From an uncultured Alphaproteobacteria bacterium (GTDB lineage Bacteria > Pseudomonadota > Alphaproteobacteria > Methylaequorales > Methylaequoraceae), in the NCBI GenBank assembly GCA_902547955.1, contig CACCPY010000005.1, forward strand, positions 1 through 56,000: a stretch of 56,000 bases of DNA, read 5' to 3'. Shown piece after piece: positions 17,522 through 27,473 of the stretch. The notes beneath the pieces are model-generated. The model ran no database searches. It saw nothing but the letters and a program-made list of their open reading frames with translations, and had not been told where the DNA came from. A program made the position numbers and the translations under genes. Numbering within the stretch: the first letter of the stretch is position 1; the number at the start of each line of letters is the position of its first letter.

Positions 17522-19518
17522 AAAAAATCAGAATTAAAAATATTATCATTATCTAATATCCTATAACTAGAACTAATTTTATTATTTTTAAAATTTTTTC
17601 TTAGATTAAAAATATCCTGATCATTTGAACAATCATAAATTTCAATTCCCTTCTCTGAAATACTTAAATATCTAAATATAATTCCTTTTTCATAAGTAAT
17701 TTTTCCCAAAAAATTATTTTTAGACATGTTTAGACATTTTGCTTTAAAAAAAAAATTACAATTGAAGACTGAATCTTTATTCTGATTTAATTCAAATTCC
17801 TTAAAGAAAGGAACAAAATGGCTTTGGAATCCTTTAAACTTTTTTCTTTTCTCAATATCAGAAGTATAAACGAAACTTCCTGGATCAGTTACCACATTTT
17901 TTCTATTAATTGAAAGATCAATTGATAAATTATCATAATGATGATGACCAGAGTTTAAGAAATCATATTTATTTTTGCATGTAATAAATAATTTAAATAT
18001 TTTATGTTCAAAGATATATAGGCCAAAATCTGAAAATTGATAATTATTTATTTCTTTAATGTTTATTTGTTTTGGAAATTTAAAAAAATAAGATTGCTTA
18101 TATTTAAAATCTTTTACATTGAATTTAATTTTACTGATTGATTTTTTAATTTTTCTTTTTGTTTTGGATGGAAAATTTATTGAAGATTTAACAACTTCAA
18201 AAAAAGAGCCTTTCAGTTTTTTTTCTAAATGAAGATGAAGACTTTTTTTTTCCATTTGATTATTATTAAAATTAAGGTCTATGAAGCAACCTGAATCGTT
18301 ATCTCCAATTTGCAGAAGAGTATTATTATTCCTGACTAAATTTTTTGAAAATTCAAAAATATTTTCTATTTTTTTTTTGATTTTTTTTAATCTTGATTGG
18401 TTGAGACGAAAAGATATTTGAGAAATATAATTTATTTTATTAATAATTTTTTTACATAAACCTAGCTTTAACACTTTAAAGTTAAAAACTCTTTCTTTTT
18501 TTAATTTTTCTAAAAAATACATCCCAAAAAAAATCATCTCAGAGCAAAATAAATGATAACTGGTTGACCCCTCCTTAGACCCTCCATCTTCATAAAACTG
18601 ATAATCTATCTCGTTATAGAACTGATTGATTGTAAACTTTAGGACACTTTCATTAAATTTACACCTAGGAAGATAATATCCCATAAGTAATAATCCTACT
18701 AAGTTGGAAAAGTAGTGATTATTAGTTGAAAATATAGTCCATTCCAAGTTTTCAATCACATACTTAAAATGATCATTTATAGAATTTAAAATTATTAAAA
18801 ATTCTTCTTCATTTAAGCTTTTATTTTGTTTTAAAATATCAGCAATTACACATAAATTTGAACCCCTAATTGATACTTCCATTGCATTAAACCAATTGAC
18901 ACCCCAATAAGGCGGATTTGATACAATGAAATCTAAAATTTGATTTTTAATAAAGGAAAAATCGTCCAGTTTATTTACATGTGCATTAATACTTAAATTT
19001 GTTAAATGTTGCAGTCGAGCAAGTTCCCACGGTACTTTTATATCCATTTTTTTGTCTATTTGAATTTTTATAGAATCAGAGAAAATTAAAGAATTCCATT
19101 CATATCCAGAAATTTTATCAATTTTCCAGTTAGTAAGTTTACTTTTATTAATTTTATCAAAAATTTTAAAAATAATTTTTCTATTTGAATTATTTGTTTT
19201 TTTTAATTCATTTTTCTTTTCTAAGAAACTTTTTGAATAATCCTTAGTAAAATTTGAAAAAATTTTAATTCTATTATTAATTAATTGTTTTCTATCATAG
19301 ATATGAAAGTTTTTAATTTTTTCATAGTCAAATAATTTATTGTATTTATATTTAAGATTTTTAAGATTATTTGAATAAGACGGGAAAATTGAAATAAAAA
19401 TTTTAAAAATTTTTTTTTTTACTTTTATTAATAAGCTTAATGCTACATATACAGAAAACCATACCAAGCCTACTTTCTTAATAGATTTTTTAATAGCAAT
19501 ATAATAATAACTAATCAT
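17518..19518 (-). CDS. heparinase II/III-like protein
   Basis: These 666 residues match the alginate-lyase/heparinase II/III type. The N-terminal (alpha/alpha) toroid region contains NPPYWGVNWFNAMEVSIR and FSTNNHYFSNLVG, followed by YEDGGSKEGSTSYH. The C-terminal beta-sheet domain contains GHHHYDNLSIDLSINRK and VVTDPGSFVYTSD, where the His and Tyr residues belong to the usual lyase site. Such proteins are often found in exopolysaccharide clusters together with AsnB and two-domain oxidoreductases, as here, and may act on the polymer rather than degrade nutrients. No signal peptide is obvious, so its location is uncertain. It overlaps the genes on both sides. Confidence 0.8.
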   Translation of the reverse strand: MISYYYIAIKKSIKKVGLVWFSVYVALSLLIKVKKKIFKIFISIFPSYSNNLKNLKYKYNKLFDYEKIKNFHIYDRKQLINNRIKIFSNFTKDYSKSFLEKKNELKKTNNSNRKIIFKIFDKINKSKLTNWKIDKISGYEWNSLIFSDSIKIQIDKKMDIKVPWELARLQHLTNLSINAHVNKLDDFSFIKNQILDFIVSNPPYWGVNWFNAMEVSIRGSNLCVIADILKQNKSLNEEEFLIILNSINDHFKYVIENLEWTIFSTNNHYFSNLVGLLLMGYYLPRCKFNESVLKFTINQFYNEIDYQFYEDGGSKEGSTSYHLFCSEMIFFGMYFLEKLKKERVFNFKVLKLGLCKKIINKINYISQISFRLNQSRLKKIKKKIENIFEFSKNLVRNNNTLLQIGDNDSGCFIDLNFNNNQMEKKSLHLHLEKKLKGSFFEVVKSSINFPSKTKRKIKKSISKIKFNVKDFKYKQSYFFKFPKQINIKEINNYQFSDFGLYIFEHKIFKLFITCKNKYDFLNSGHHHYDNLSIDLSINRKNVVTDPGSFVYTSDIEKRKKFKGFQSHFVPFFKEFELNQNKDSVFNCNFFFKAKCLNMSKNNFLGKITYEKGIIFRYLSISEKGIEIYDCSNDQDIFNLRKNFKNNKISSSYRILDNDNIFNSDFL

Positions 19519-20266
19519 CTTTTATTAATTTAAATATCCATGTTGCACTCATAAAGTGTGGAATAAAATCAGCTATCTTGGTATTAATTTTTTTTGTAAA
19601 TTCAAATTTTAACAAAGTAGAACCAGAAATATCTGCACCCATTAAAGTTCCGTTTCTAATTTCATGTATTTTTAAATTACATTTATTTATCATCTTTTTA
19701 AATCTCAATAATGTAAAAAATTGAACATGACCTGAATCGTGATTAAAAGGTATATGTTTATTTTTAACTTTTTCTTTTTTAAAAAATGAATATAAAAACT
19801 TCAAAAAATCATAAATAAAAAATTTATGAATAACAAACTTTTCAATTTCAGTAAGACCATATCCATTTGGAATAGACCCTAGAATTAATCCGTCTTTTCT
19901 TAATTTATCTTTTAACTCAAATAAAACTTCTTCAGGTTTATGAAGATGTTCAAGAACTTCGGATATAATAATTATATCAAATTTTTTATTAGGAATTTTT
20001 TCTGTAAAATTAACTTTTTTTGTTCTATATTTTTTCTTCGCATATTCCAATGATTCTTTATGAATATCAAATCCTAAATAGAAATCTTTTTTATTTAATA
20101 TGTACTTACCACAATCCTCGATATTTCCACATCCAAAATCCAAAATGCTTAAGTATTTTTTTTTTAATCCTCTTTTTTCAATTTCATCTCTGAAAATATG
20201 AATTTTTTTTTTTGTAGCATAACAATCTTCAATTGGATTATATTTATATATTCTTTTATTTTCCAA
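19511..20266 (-). CDS. class I SAM-dependent methyltransferase
   Basis: This 251-residue protein has motif I LDFGCGNIEDCG, an acidic residue after GFDIH, and motif FDIIIISEVLEHLHKPEE, all typical of type 11/12 SAM methyltransferases, then GSIPNGYG. Its start appears to be TTG at 20266; no in-frame ATG precedes the SAM motif, and a stop lies two codons upstream. This start codon shares a base with the ATG of the divergent methyltransferase. The substrate is probably a sugar or glycan intermediate, judged from location only. Confidence 0.72.
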   Translation of the reverse strand: MENKRIYKYNPIEDCYATKKKIHIFRDEIEKRGLKKKYLSILDFGCGNIEDCGKYILNKKDFYLGFDIHKESLEYAKKKYRTKKVNFTEKIPNKKFDIIIISEVLEHLHKPEEVLFELKDKLRKDGLILGSIPNGYGLTEIEKFVIHKFFIYDFLKFLYSFFKKEKVKNKHIPFNHDSGHVQFFTLLRFKKMINKCNLKIHEIRNGTLMGADISGSTLLKFEFTKKINTKIADFIPHFMSATWIFKLIKDD

Positions 20267-21204
20267 TGTTTAAATCTTTCTTAAAAAATGTTTTACCAGA
20301 TTTTATTTTAAATTTAATTCTTAAATTATACATAAGTTTTGTCAGATTAAGAACATTTAAGACATCTCAATCTTTTTGGAATGAAAATACAGTAAGTTCA
20401 CCTAAAAATGGTTTTAAGTCAATAAAAGAGTCCATGGATCATCTAAAATGGAGAAATAATCAATACATTAATTCAGAAAAAAATATGTACTTTAAAAATA
20501 CTCAAAAAAAAATTGTATTAGATTATGGCTGTGGACCTGGTAATGGTTTGATAAATATAATTAATAACTCCAACCCAAAAAAAATATATGCTGTAGATGT
20601 TTCAGAAAAATCAATTTATTTAGCCAAAAAAAGAGCAAAATTACATAATTTGAATGTTTCTTTTATTAAAATTAATGAAAATGAAAAGATTAGTTCTATT
20701 GATGACAATTCTATTGATGTAATAAAATCTGACGGGGTTCTGCATCATATAGAGAATATAGATTTTGTTCTCAGAGAATTTAAAAGAATTTTAAAAAAAA
20801 ATGGTGTAATCAACCTTATGATTTACAATCGTGATTCTTTATGGTTTCACTTGCATGTAAATTATGAACTTATGATAAAAAAAAAAGTTTTTTCTAATAG
20901 TTCTGATGAAGAAGTTTTTAAAATTTCAACTGATGGTTTTCAATGTCCGGTATCAAATTGTTTTTCACCATCTAAATTTATTGAAATTTGCAAAAAAAAT
21001 AAATTTAGGTCTAAACTTAAAGACGTAAGCATATCACTTTTTGAGTTAAGTAAAGTTAATCTCATTAATGAAGCAATTAAATCTAAAAAGATAAAACTTA
21101 GTAGTAAAGATTTTTTAAAACAAATTTACTTTAAAAAAAGAATTCCATATTTTAGGAAAAATATTGCAGGTATAAACGCTTACTACGAGCTAAGAAATTT
21201 TTAA
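20266..21204 (+). CDS. class I SAM-dependent methyltransferase (lone plus-strand gene)
   Basis: The 312-residue protein has LDYGCGPGNG (motif I), an acidic residue in AVDVSEKS, and IDVIKSDGVLHHIEN, as in type 11 methyltransferases. I chose ATG at 20266 over a TTG 33 bp upstream, because the extension only adds an odd hydrophobic string and runs deeper into the divergent gene. It is the only plus-strand gene in about 40 kb of leftward genes: its start overlaps the divergent methyltransferase start, and its stop overlaps the asnB stop by 15 bp. Its promoter must therefore lie inside the coding region of a neighbour. Confidence 0.72.
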   Translation: MFKSFLKNVLPDFILNLILKLYISFVRLRTFKTSQSFWNENTVSSPKNGFKSIKESMDHLKWRNNQYINSEKNMYFKNTQKKIVLDYGCGPGNGLINIINNSNPKKIYAVDVSEKSIYLAKKRAKLHNLNVSFIKINENEKISSIDDNSIDVIKSDGVLHHIENIDFVLREFKRILKKNGVINLMIYNRDSLWFHLHVNYELMIKKKVFSNSSDEEVFKISTDGFQCPVSNCFSPSKFIEICKKNKFRSKLKDVSISLFELSKVNLINEAIKSKKIKLSSKDFLKQIYFKKRIPYFRKNIAGINAYYELRNF

Positions 21205-23097
21205 TTTATTTTTTCTAATAAAAATTTTCCACCATATAGCAAGATTAAGTAAAAACCAAAGCCTTGTGTCACCTTTTCTGTCAATAATTTTTTTTATAGT
21301 CACCTTCTTAAAAAAATCAGTTTTATTAACAAATTCATTGATTATTTCCTTTTCATTTATACCTAAACCGTCCTCAAACCACTCTTTCAGTGGTAAACCA
21401 AAACCTTGTTTTTTTCTATTTAAAATTTCATATGGTAATAAACCTTTGACAATATCTTTTAACAATACTTTAAGTTTATTTTTCTTAATTTTAATTCTTT
21501 TCGGTAAATCAATTGTTTTTTGAACAAGATTATGATCTAAAAAAGGAACTCTAGCTTCTAAGCTATTTGCCATAGTCATTTTATCTATACGCATTAAAAT
21601 TAACTCTGGAAGTCTAATTTTCAGATCTAAATAAGTCATCCAATTTTCAATATTTTTATATTTAGCATTTTTATTAAAAAATTCGTAGTGTGGCCTTATA
21701 CAATCCCAACTATCAAAATTTTTAATTTTCCTTTTAAAACTATTTGAAAATAATTGATTTTTTTCAAAGCTACTAAAAGCCTCAGCACCGCCCCAGAATA
21801 TTGGTTTTTTTTCAAGTGATCTTCTTAGTAAATCTGCTGTATATTTATATTGAATATTAAGCTTTTTATAGAGTAATAAAATTAATTTTTTTAAAAAATT
21901 TGGGAAAAAAAAATTATTTAATAACAAATTTATTTTTGATGTTCTGAGCCAGTTTGTATAACCAAAAAATAATTCGTCAGCTCCTTCACCCACCTGACAA
22001 ACCTTTACATTATTTTCTATTGCAAGTTTTGAAACATAAAAAATTGGCACACAAACTGGATCAGATATTGGTTCATCTTGAAAATAAACCATGTCAAAAA
22101 TCAAATTTTTAATATCATCTTTCCTTAATTTTTTTTCAAAGTGTAATGATTTAATATGCTCAGCAACGATTCTGGCATAATTTAATTCCGACTTGTAGGA
22201 TTTATATTCTTTATCATAACCAATGGAAAAAGTTTTAATCTTTTTTTTTGAATCCTTTGAAAAAAAATATGCATTCGTAGATGAGTCAATACCCCCGGAT
22301 AGAAAAACTCCAACATCTACATCAGATATTCCTCTGTATTTAATTGATTCCTTTAAAGTTTTAACTAAAACTTTATTAATATTCTCTGAATCTGTTAATT
22401 CTTTATCTTGTAATGGATCCCAGTATTGTTTTTTTTCACTATTTCCTTTTTCATCAAAGCTCAACCAAGTGCCAGCTTCTAGCTTATTTATTTGTTTAAA
22501 CATTGTTTTAGGAGCAGGAGTACACAGAAAAGTTAAGTAATGATACATACTTTCTTCATCAATTTCAGGAATATAATCTGGATCAAGTAAAATAGCTTTT
22601 ATTTCAGAAGAAAAAATTAATTTTTCTGAATCAAATTTATAATATAAAGGTTTAACACCAACTCTATCTCTAATCAAAAAAACTTTTTTTTTTAAATTAT
22701 CCCAAATCGCAAAAGCAAACATACCCCTGAATTTATCTACACATTTCATTCCCCATTCGATATATGACAAAAGTAAAATTTCGGTATCAGAATTTTTAGT
22801 CTTAAACTTATAACCTTTATCAATCAGTTTTTTTTTTATTTCTATGTAATTATAAATTTCTCCATTAAATGCTAAAATATAATTTTTTGTTCGATCTACA
22901 AAAGGTTGATTCGCTTCTTTTGAAAGGTCTATTATTGACAACCGTGTATGACCTAAACCAATATTTTTATTTTTAGAAATCCATATTCCAGAAGCATCAG
23001 GCCCCCTATGTTTTAAAGTCAAATTCATATTATGGATCTGTTTTTTTTTAACAAAAAGTTTTTTGTTAAAATACATTATGCCTGAGACGCCGCACAT
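21190..23097 (-). CDS. asnB: asparagine synthetase-like amidotransferase, copy 1
   Basis: This 635-residue protein starts MCGVSGI, exposing the catalytic Cys2 of a class II glutaminase domain, with RGPDASG, HTRLSIIDLS, NGEIYNY and DTEILL. The synthetase half has the ATP pyrophosphatase loop FLSGGIDSS and VGEGADELFFGY. AsnB makes asparagine from aspartate with glutamine and ATP, but homologues inside surface-glycan loci are thought to amidate sugar acids or glycan intermediates. It overlaps the two-domain oxidoreductase gene by one base. A second copy lies at 31928. Confidence 0.88.
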   Translation of the reverse strand: MCGVSGIMYFNKKLFVKKKQIHNMNLTLKHRGPDASGIWISKNKNIGLGHTRLSIIDLSKEANQPFVDRTKNYILAFNGEIYNYIEIKKKLIDKGYKFKTKNSDTEILLLSYIEWGMKCVDKFRGMFAFAIWDNLKKKVFLIRDRVGVKPLYYKFDSEKLIFSSEIKAILLDPDYIPEIDEESMYHYLTFLCTPAPKTMFKQINKLEAGTWLSFDEKGNSEKKQYWDPLQDKELTDSENINKVLVKTLKESIKYRGISDVDVGVFLSGGIDSSTNAYFFSKDSKKKIKTFSIGYDKEYKSYKSELNYARIVAEHIKSLHFEKKLRKDDIKNLIFDMVYFQDEPISDPVCVPIFYVSKLAIENNVKVCQVGEGADELFFGYTNWLRTSKINLLLNNFFFPNFLKKLILLLYKKLNIQYKYTADLLRRSLEKKPIFWGGAEAFSSFEKNQLFSNSFKRKIKNFDSWDCIRPHYEFFNKNAKYKNIENWMTYLDLKIRLPELILMRIDKMTMANSLEARVPFLDHNLVQKTIDLPKRIKIKKNKLKVLLKDIVKGLLPYEILNRKKQGFGLPLKEWFEDGLGINEKEIINEFVNKTDFFKKVTIKKIIDRKGDTRLWFLLNLAIWWKIFIRKNKLKIS

Positions 23098-25214
23098 TAA
23101 AGTAGTTCCTCGACTTTAAAACATAAATTCATAGCTTGAATTTGTTCTTCGACAGAAATAGAGAATTTGTTAAGTTTCAAGTTGTAAAAAAAGCTTTGAT
23201 ATTGATTTTCATAACCCTTATCAGGAAATTTAGATGAATAGATAATTTTTTTCTTATTTTTTTCAGTTAATGTGATTTTTTGAAAATTTTCCATAATTAG
23301 TGTTTCACTGATATTTCTGACTTCAATTATTTCTTTTTTGTCGTTCGTTGAGCCGGCTGAAGTATAATTTAATTTTGCAACGCTTCCATTATTAAATTTT
23401 ATAGTTACAAAAAAATTATCAGTCTTATGTAAATTTTTATTGTCAGAGTTTATTGAGCTTGCTTGAATATTGGTATACTTATCATTTATTAAAAATAAAA
23501 TTAGATCATAAAAATGACAAGCTTCACCGATATTTCTGCCTCCTCCCTCACGAGAATATATCCATGAATCAGGTGATAACTTATCTGCATTAACAGTATA
23601 ATTAAGAAAAATTGGACTTGTATTTTTTTCAATAAAACCTTTTAAAATTTTAGCAGAATCAGAAAATCTCCTGTTAAATCCAGTGACAAGTATTGGTGTA
23701 ACTTTCTGTTTTGTGAAAAACATTTTTATTTCTTTTAGTTCATTAGGCTCTATGCACAATGGTTTTTCACAAAATACATGTTTTTGATTAAGGAGTGCAT
23801 TTTTAGTAAGTTGCCAATGATCATTATGTCTAGTAGAAATAAAAATTACATCTAAAGATTTTTTTTTAAGCATTAAATTATAGTCATTAACAACATTTAT
23901 GTTTTTATAAAAACTTGAAGAATTTAAAAATGAAATTGGTTTTCTTACACACAGATAGTCAAGTGAATTATAAGCCCTCATTTTCAGAAGGTTTGGAATG
24001 ATTACTTCTTTTGAGAATCCTCCAACTCCAACTAATGCTGATGAGATAATTCCAGATTTTTTTTTAATAAAAGAAATTTTTGGTTTAATAATTTTTTCAT
24101 TTTTAGGGTTATATTTAAAAAGAGTTGAAATTGGTCTCTTTTTCTTTTCAAAGGCAGAATAAACCTGTTTAGCATTTTGTATAGGTTCTATATTGTCTAT
24201 TAAACTACTAATATTGATTTTTTGATTATCAATAAGATTAATATAACTTTTCATATTCCTATTTAAAGTCCACCTTACATATTCCAATGGATAATCTTTT
24301 CCCTCTATTTCATATGTTGAATCATATCTGCCGGGACCATAAGATGCAGATATTGAAAATTCTATTTCCTTTGAATAAATTTCCTCTCTATTAATTTTAA
24401 TATCAATATCTCCTACTAATATAACTCTAGATTTTTTTCTACATAATCTAAAAGTTTTGTTCAGTAAATCATCTACTTTATTTGAAGCAGTTATTATTGC
24501 AGAATCAAAGCCTATACTCATTACGTCTTGAGATATTTTTTTAGATAAATCTTCAAATGACTTATAAACATTCGCAAAACCGTCTTTTTTTAATCTTTTA
24601 AGAAAATCCTCATTAGGATCAATTCCGTAAACTTCAATACCTGCAGCTCTTAAAATTTGCATTGTAATTTGTCCAATAAAACCCAAACCAACTACTAAAC
24701 TTATTTCACCAATACTCGTTTTTGATCTTCTTACGGCATGCATAGCTATTGACCCTAGGGCAACAGTAGAGTAAAGAGATAAATTTTCTCTTAATTTAGT
24801 TTTTACTACTAAATTTTCTGGCACAAGTATTCTTTCAGCATGAGAAGCAAAACCGCCACCACAGCATGCTACAAGATCTCCTTTTGAAAAGTTTTTTACA
24901 CCCTCTCCTACCCCTTCAACAATTCCTGAACTTGAATAACCAAGTTCATAATACTCTCCAAGTTTTCTGGTGACAATTCCACTAGTACTTTTAATACCCT
25001 TTTTTTTTAAAATACTAATTAAACTTTTTAAGACCTGGGGTTTTTCTATTATTTTTCTCAATGTATTTTTTTTTATTGAATTTAAGGATGAAATCTCAGT
25101 ACCAGGAGATACACATGAATATAGATTTTTTACTAAAATTTTTCCCCTTTCAACTACTGGCTCAGGAACCTCCTTAGTCTCAATTCCTTTTCTAGATAGA
25201 AAAACTTGTTTCAT
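23097..25214 (-). CDS. two-domain oxidoreductase: zinc-type alcohol dehydrogenase plus Gfo/Idh/MocA
   Basis: This is a fusion of about 705 residues. The first half resembles medium-chain dehydrogenases (CVSPGTEIS, LGYSSSGIVEGVGEGV, VVGLGFIGQ as the NAD loop). The second half is a Gfo/Idh/MocA oxidoreductase with SALVGVGGF, a FCEKPLC segment containing the typical E-K-P, and an EACHFYDL active-site-like region. Such fusions are known from exopolysaccharide loci near heparinase-like genes. Likely substrates are nucleotide or lipid-linked sugars. I chose ATG at 25214 (ATGA overlap with the upstream stop) rather than GTG at 25226. Confidence 0.85.
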   Translation of the reverse strand: MKQVFLSRKGIETKEVPEPVVERGKILVKNLYSCVSPGTEISSLNSIKKNTLRKIIEKPQVLKSLISILKKKGIKSTSGIVTRKLGEYYELGYSSSGIVEGVGEGVKNFSKGDLVACCGGGFASHAERILVPENLVVKTKLRENLSLYSTVALGSIAMHAVRRSKTSIGEISLVVGLGFIGQITMQILRAAGIEVYGIDPNEDFLKRLKKDGFANVYKSFEDLSKKISQDVMSIGFDSAIITASNKVDDLLNKTFRLCRKKSRVILVGDIDIKINREEIYSKEIEFSISASYGPGRYDSTYEIEGKDYPLEYVRWTLNRNMKSYINLIDNQKINISSLIDNIEPIQNAKQVYSAFEKKKRPISTLFKYNPKNEKIIKPKISFIKKKSGIISSALVGVGGFSKEVIIPNLLKMRAYNSLDYLCVRKPISFLNSSSFYKNINVVNDYNLMLKKKSLDVIFISTRHNDHWQLTKNALLNQKHVFCEKPLCIEPNELKEIKMFFTKQKVTPILVTGFNRRFSDSAKILKGFIEKNTSPIFLNYTVNADKLSPDSWIYSREGGGRNIGEACHFYDLILFLINDKYTNIQASSINSDNKNLHKTDNFFVTIKFNNGSVAKLNYTSAGSTNDKKEIIEVRNISETLIMENFQKITLTEKNKKKIIYSSKFPDKGYENQYQSFFYNLKLNKFSISVEEQIQAMNLCFKVEELL

Positions 25215-26401
25215 TTGTAAGCACACCCAATTATATCTTTAAACTTCTTTTGAATGTTTTGAAGTTCAAAATCTTTTGATTTCTTCATAGCATATTCTAA
25301 AGTTTGTTTTCTAAGGTTTGAATCATATAAAATTTTTTTTAAAGACTTTTCTAAATTTACAAATGATTTTTTATCTTCAACATAAGCCCATTTTTTTTCT
25401 TTTGCATCATTAATAAAAAATATTTTGTCAGGACCATAAATAAAAATTGGAACCTTCGACATCAAATAAGAACCCATTTTTGCTGGCCATGAATATTTAT
25501 AATACTCTGTAGAATAATTATCAAAGTTTGAGGCTAATAATAGAAGGTTGCTCTCACTGATCTTTCTAAAATATTCTTTTTCATCTAAATTATGTTTCTT
25601 AATATAAATATTTTGATGTTTTGCGAAATATGACTCATAAATTCGTTTTTGACTTTCAGGTAAATAAAATAAACATTGAATATTGAAGTTTTCTTCCATT
25701 AATTTTTTTAATACATTTGTAATCTCTATCAGAGAGTTCAATTGGGCATTTTTAAAAACTGAACCAATGTAAGTAATGATCTTAGTTTTATGTTTTAAAT
25801 TAACTTTTCTAACTTTTTTACGATCAACACCATTATGTAGAACCTCAAATTTATATCCAAAAATTTTTCTGTATTCAGTAGACATTTTTGTGTTAATTGC
25901 AATTCTTATTTTTGATGAATCTATTAAATACTTAAAAAGTTTATAGTCTTTTGTTTTGTTATTGTATGTTGCTAAAACATTATCCATTACATGTGTAATT
26001 AAAGGAATTTTTAATTTTATTTTCAACTGCTTAATCAAACACATTAAATTATAATTACCAAAAATAGTATAAATAATATCTGGTTTAAATTGCTTCAGCT
26101 TAGTGAGGAGGTTAATATTAACCTTTTTTTTTTTATTTATAATATAAAAATTTTTAAACTCAATTAAGAGTACAATAAAAAATGAAGGTAACAATTTTTT
26201 TAAAAAATTACCAATTTTACTTGGTTTTTTTAGTAGATATGAGTTATTAGTATTAGAATTTACATTAACATCTTCATGGATTATGAAAATTTTATCTTTT
26301 GGGTACTTTTCATATAAGTTCTTTAATAAGACTCCTCCGCCAGAATTGTCGTTAAAATAAAATTCACTTATTATTAAAACCCTAGGTAATTTTTTTTTCA
26401 T
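25211..26401 (-). CDS. glycosyltransferase, GT4-like
   Basis: The 396-residue GT-B-type protein has an N-terminal SEFYFNDNSGGGVLLKNLY glycine loop, IIYTIFGNYN, a VLHNGVDRKKV linker (a frequent GT4 marker) and a C-terminal half with ITYIGSVFKNAQ and SWPAKMGSYLMSKVPIFIYGP. It should add one sugar to the glycan; donor unknown. It lies between the two-domain oxidoreductase and wecB, overlapping each by 4 bp. Confidence 0.78.
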   Translation of the reverse strand: MKKKLPRVLIISEFYFNDNSGGGVLLKNLYEKYPKDKIFIIHEDVNVNSNTNNSYLLKKPSKIGNFLKKLLPSFFIVLLIEFKNFYIINKKKKVNINLLTKLKQFKPDIIYTIFGNYNLMCLIKQLKIKLKIPLITHVMDNVLATYNNKTKDYKLFKYLIDSSKIRIAINTKMSTEYRKIFGYKFEVLHNGVDRKKVRKVNLKHKTKIITYIGSVFKNAQLNSLIEITNVLKKLMEENFNIQCLFYLPESQKRIYESYFAKHQNIYIKKHNLDEKEYFRKISESNLLLLASNFDNYSTEYYKYSWPAKMGSYLMSKVPIFIYGPDKIFFINDAKEKKWAYVEDKKSFVNLEKSLKKILYDSNLRKQTLEYAMKKSKDFELQNIQKKFKDIIGCAYK

Positions 26402-27471
26402 AATTTTAAAGTACTTAGATATATTTTTAGAATTTCAAAAATACGTTCTGCAGTTTGACCGTCCCATTTAGGGATTTTTTTTTTTTTTGGTTTTAATTCT
26501 TTATTTAATAATTTGTTTATACTACTAAGTTTAACAAGTTTATTTGAACCCATTTTAATTGTTACTGGTCTCTCAGTATTTTTTCTTAAGGTGAAACAAG
26601 GCTTACCTAGAAATGATGCTTCTTCTTGAATTCCTCCAGAATCAGTTATGATAAATTTTGAATCTTTGAGTTGTAATAAAAATTCAGAATAACTGAGAGG
26701 GTTAACTAAATTTAAGTTATTTATCTTTTTTAGTTTTTCTAATAATTTAAACTTAATTAGGTTTTTTTTTGTTCTTGGATGAATAGGAAAAAGTATCCTA
26801 TATCTCTTAGTCCATTTCTCTAAATTTTTTAAAATACTTTCAAATTTTTTTTTCTCATCCACATTTTCTGGTCTGTGTAGTGTCATTAATCCATCAATAT
26901 TTGAAAAATTTGGTTTATCAATAGTTTTTTCAAAAAAAGAAATCAAACTATCAATCATAATATTCCCAACAAAAAATACATTCTTTGTTATATTTTCTTT
27001 TTTTAGATTTAAGTTTTCATTTTTTGAAGGAGTGAATAGTATATCTGATATTGAATCAGTCAGACGCCTGTTAATTTCTTCAGGAAGGTTATCATCATAA
27101 CATCGCAATCCAGCTTCAACATGAGCAACCTTAACTCCATTTTTTTTTGCTGCCAATGCTCCAGCTAATGTCGAATTAACGTCTCCAAAAACAATTACCA
27201 AGTCTGGTTTTGTTTTTTTTAAAATCTCTTCATATTTTTTCATTATTAAAGAAATTTGATTGACAGAACTACCTGAACCAACTTTTAGGTCTAAATTAGG
27301 TTTTCTTAAATCCAAAGCTTTCATAATATTATCTGAAAGTGTTTTATCATAGTGTTGACCTGTATTAATAAAAATATTATTGAATGAACTCTCTTTATCA
27401 AATAACGTCAATAATGGTGCAATTTTAATAAAGTTAGGTCTAGCACCACCTATAAAATGAATGGTTCTCAT
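26398..27471 (-). CDS. wecB: UDP-N-acetylglucosamine 2-epimerase, non-hydrolysing
   Basis: WecB interconverts UDP-GlcNAc and UDP-ManNAc in the cytoplasm. The 357-residue protein shows GGARPNFIKIAPL at the start, NTGQHYD, FGDVNSTLAGALAAKK, VEAGLRC, PEEINRR and the C-terminal SGGIQEEASFLGKPC, all family signatures. Length fits. It differs clearly from the NeuC-type enzyme at 38071. No WecC-type dehydrogenase is visible, so UDP-ManNAc may be used directly or altered by other enzymes in the region. Confidence 0.93.
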   Translation of the reverse strand: MRTIHFIGGARPNFIKIAPLLTLFDKESSFNNIFINTGQHYDKTLSDNIMKALDLRKPNLDLKVGSGSSVNQISLIMKKYEEILKKTKPDLVIVFGDVNSTLAGALAAKKNGVKVAHVEAGLRCYDDNLPEEINRRLTDSISDILFTPSKNENLNLKKENITKNVFFVGNIMIDSLISFFEKTIDKPNFSNIDGLMTLHRPENVDEKKKFESILKNLEKWTKRYRILFPIHPRTKKNLIKFKLLEKLKKINNLNLVNPLSYSEFLLQLKDSKFIITDSGGIQEEASFLGKPCFTLRKNTERPVTIKMGSNKLVKLSSINKLLNKELKPKKKKIPKWDGQTAERIFEILKIYLSTLKL

Positions 27472-27473
27472 TG

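Noticed and set aside
20233-20265. Longer TTG start for the plus-strand methyltransferase
   Set aside because: The extension lies inside the divergent gene and has no conserved content; ATG 20266 is better.
22223-22540. 105-codon plus-strand open frame
   Set aside because: It is antisense to asnB copy 1 and has no features of its own.
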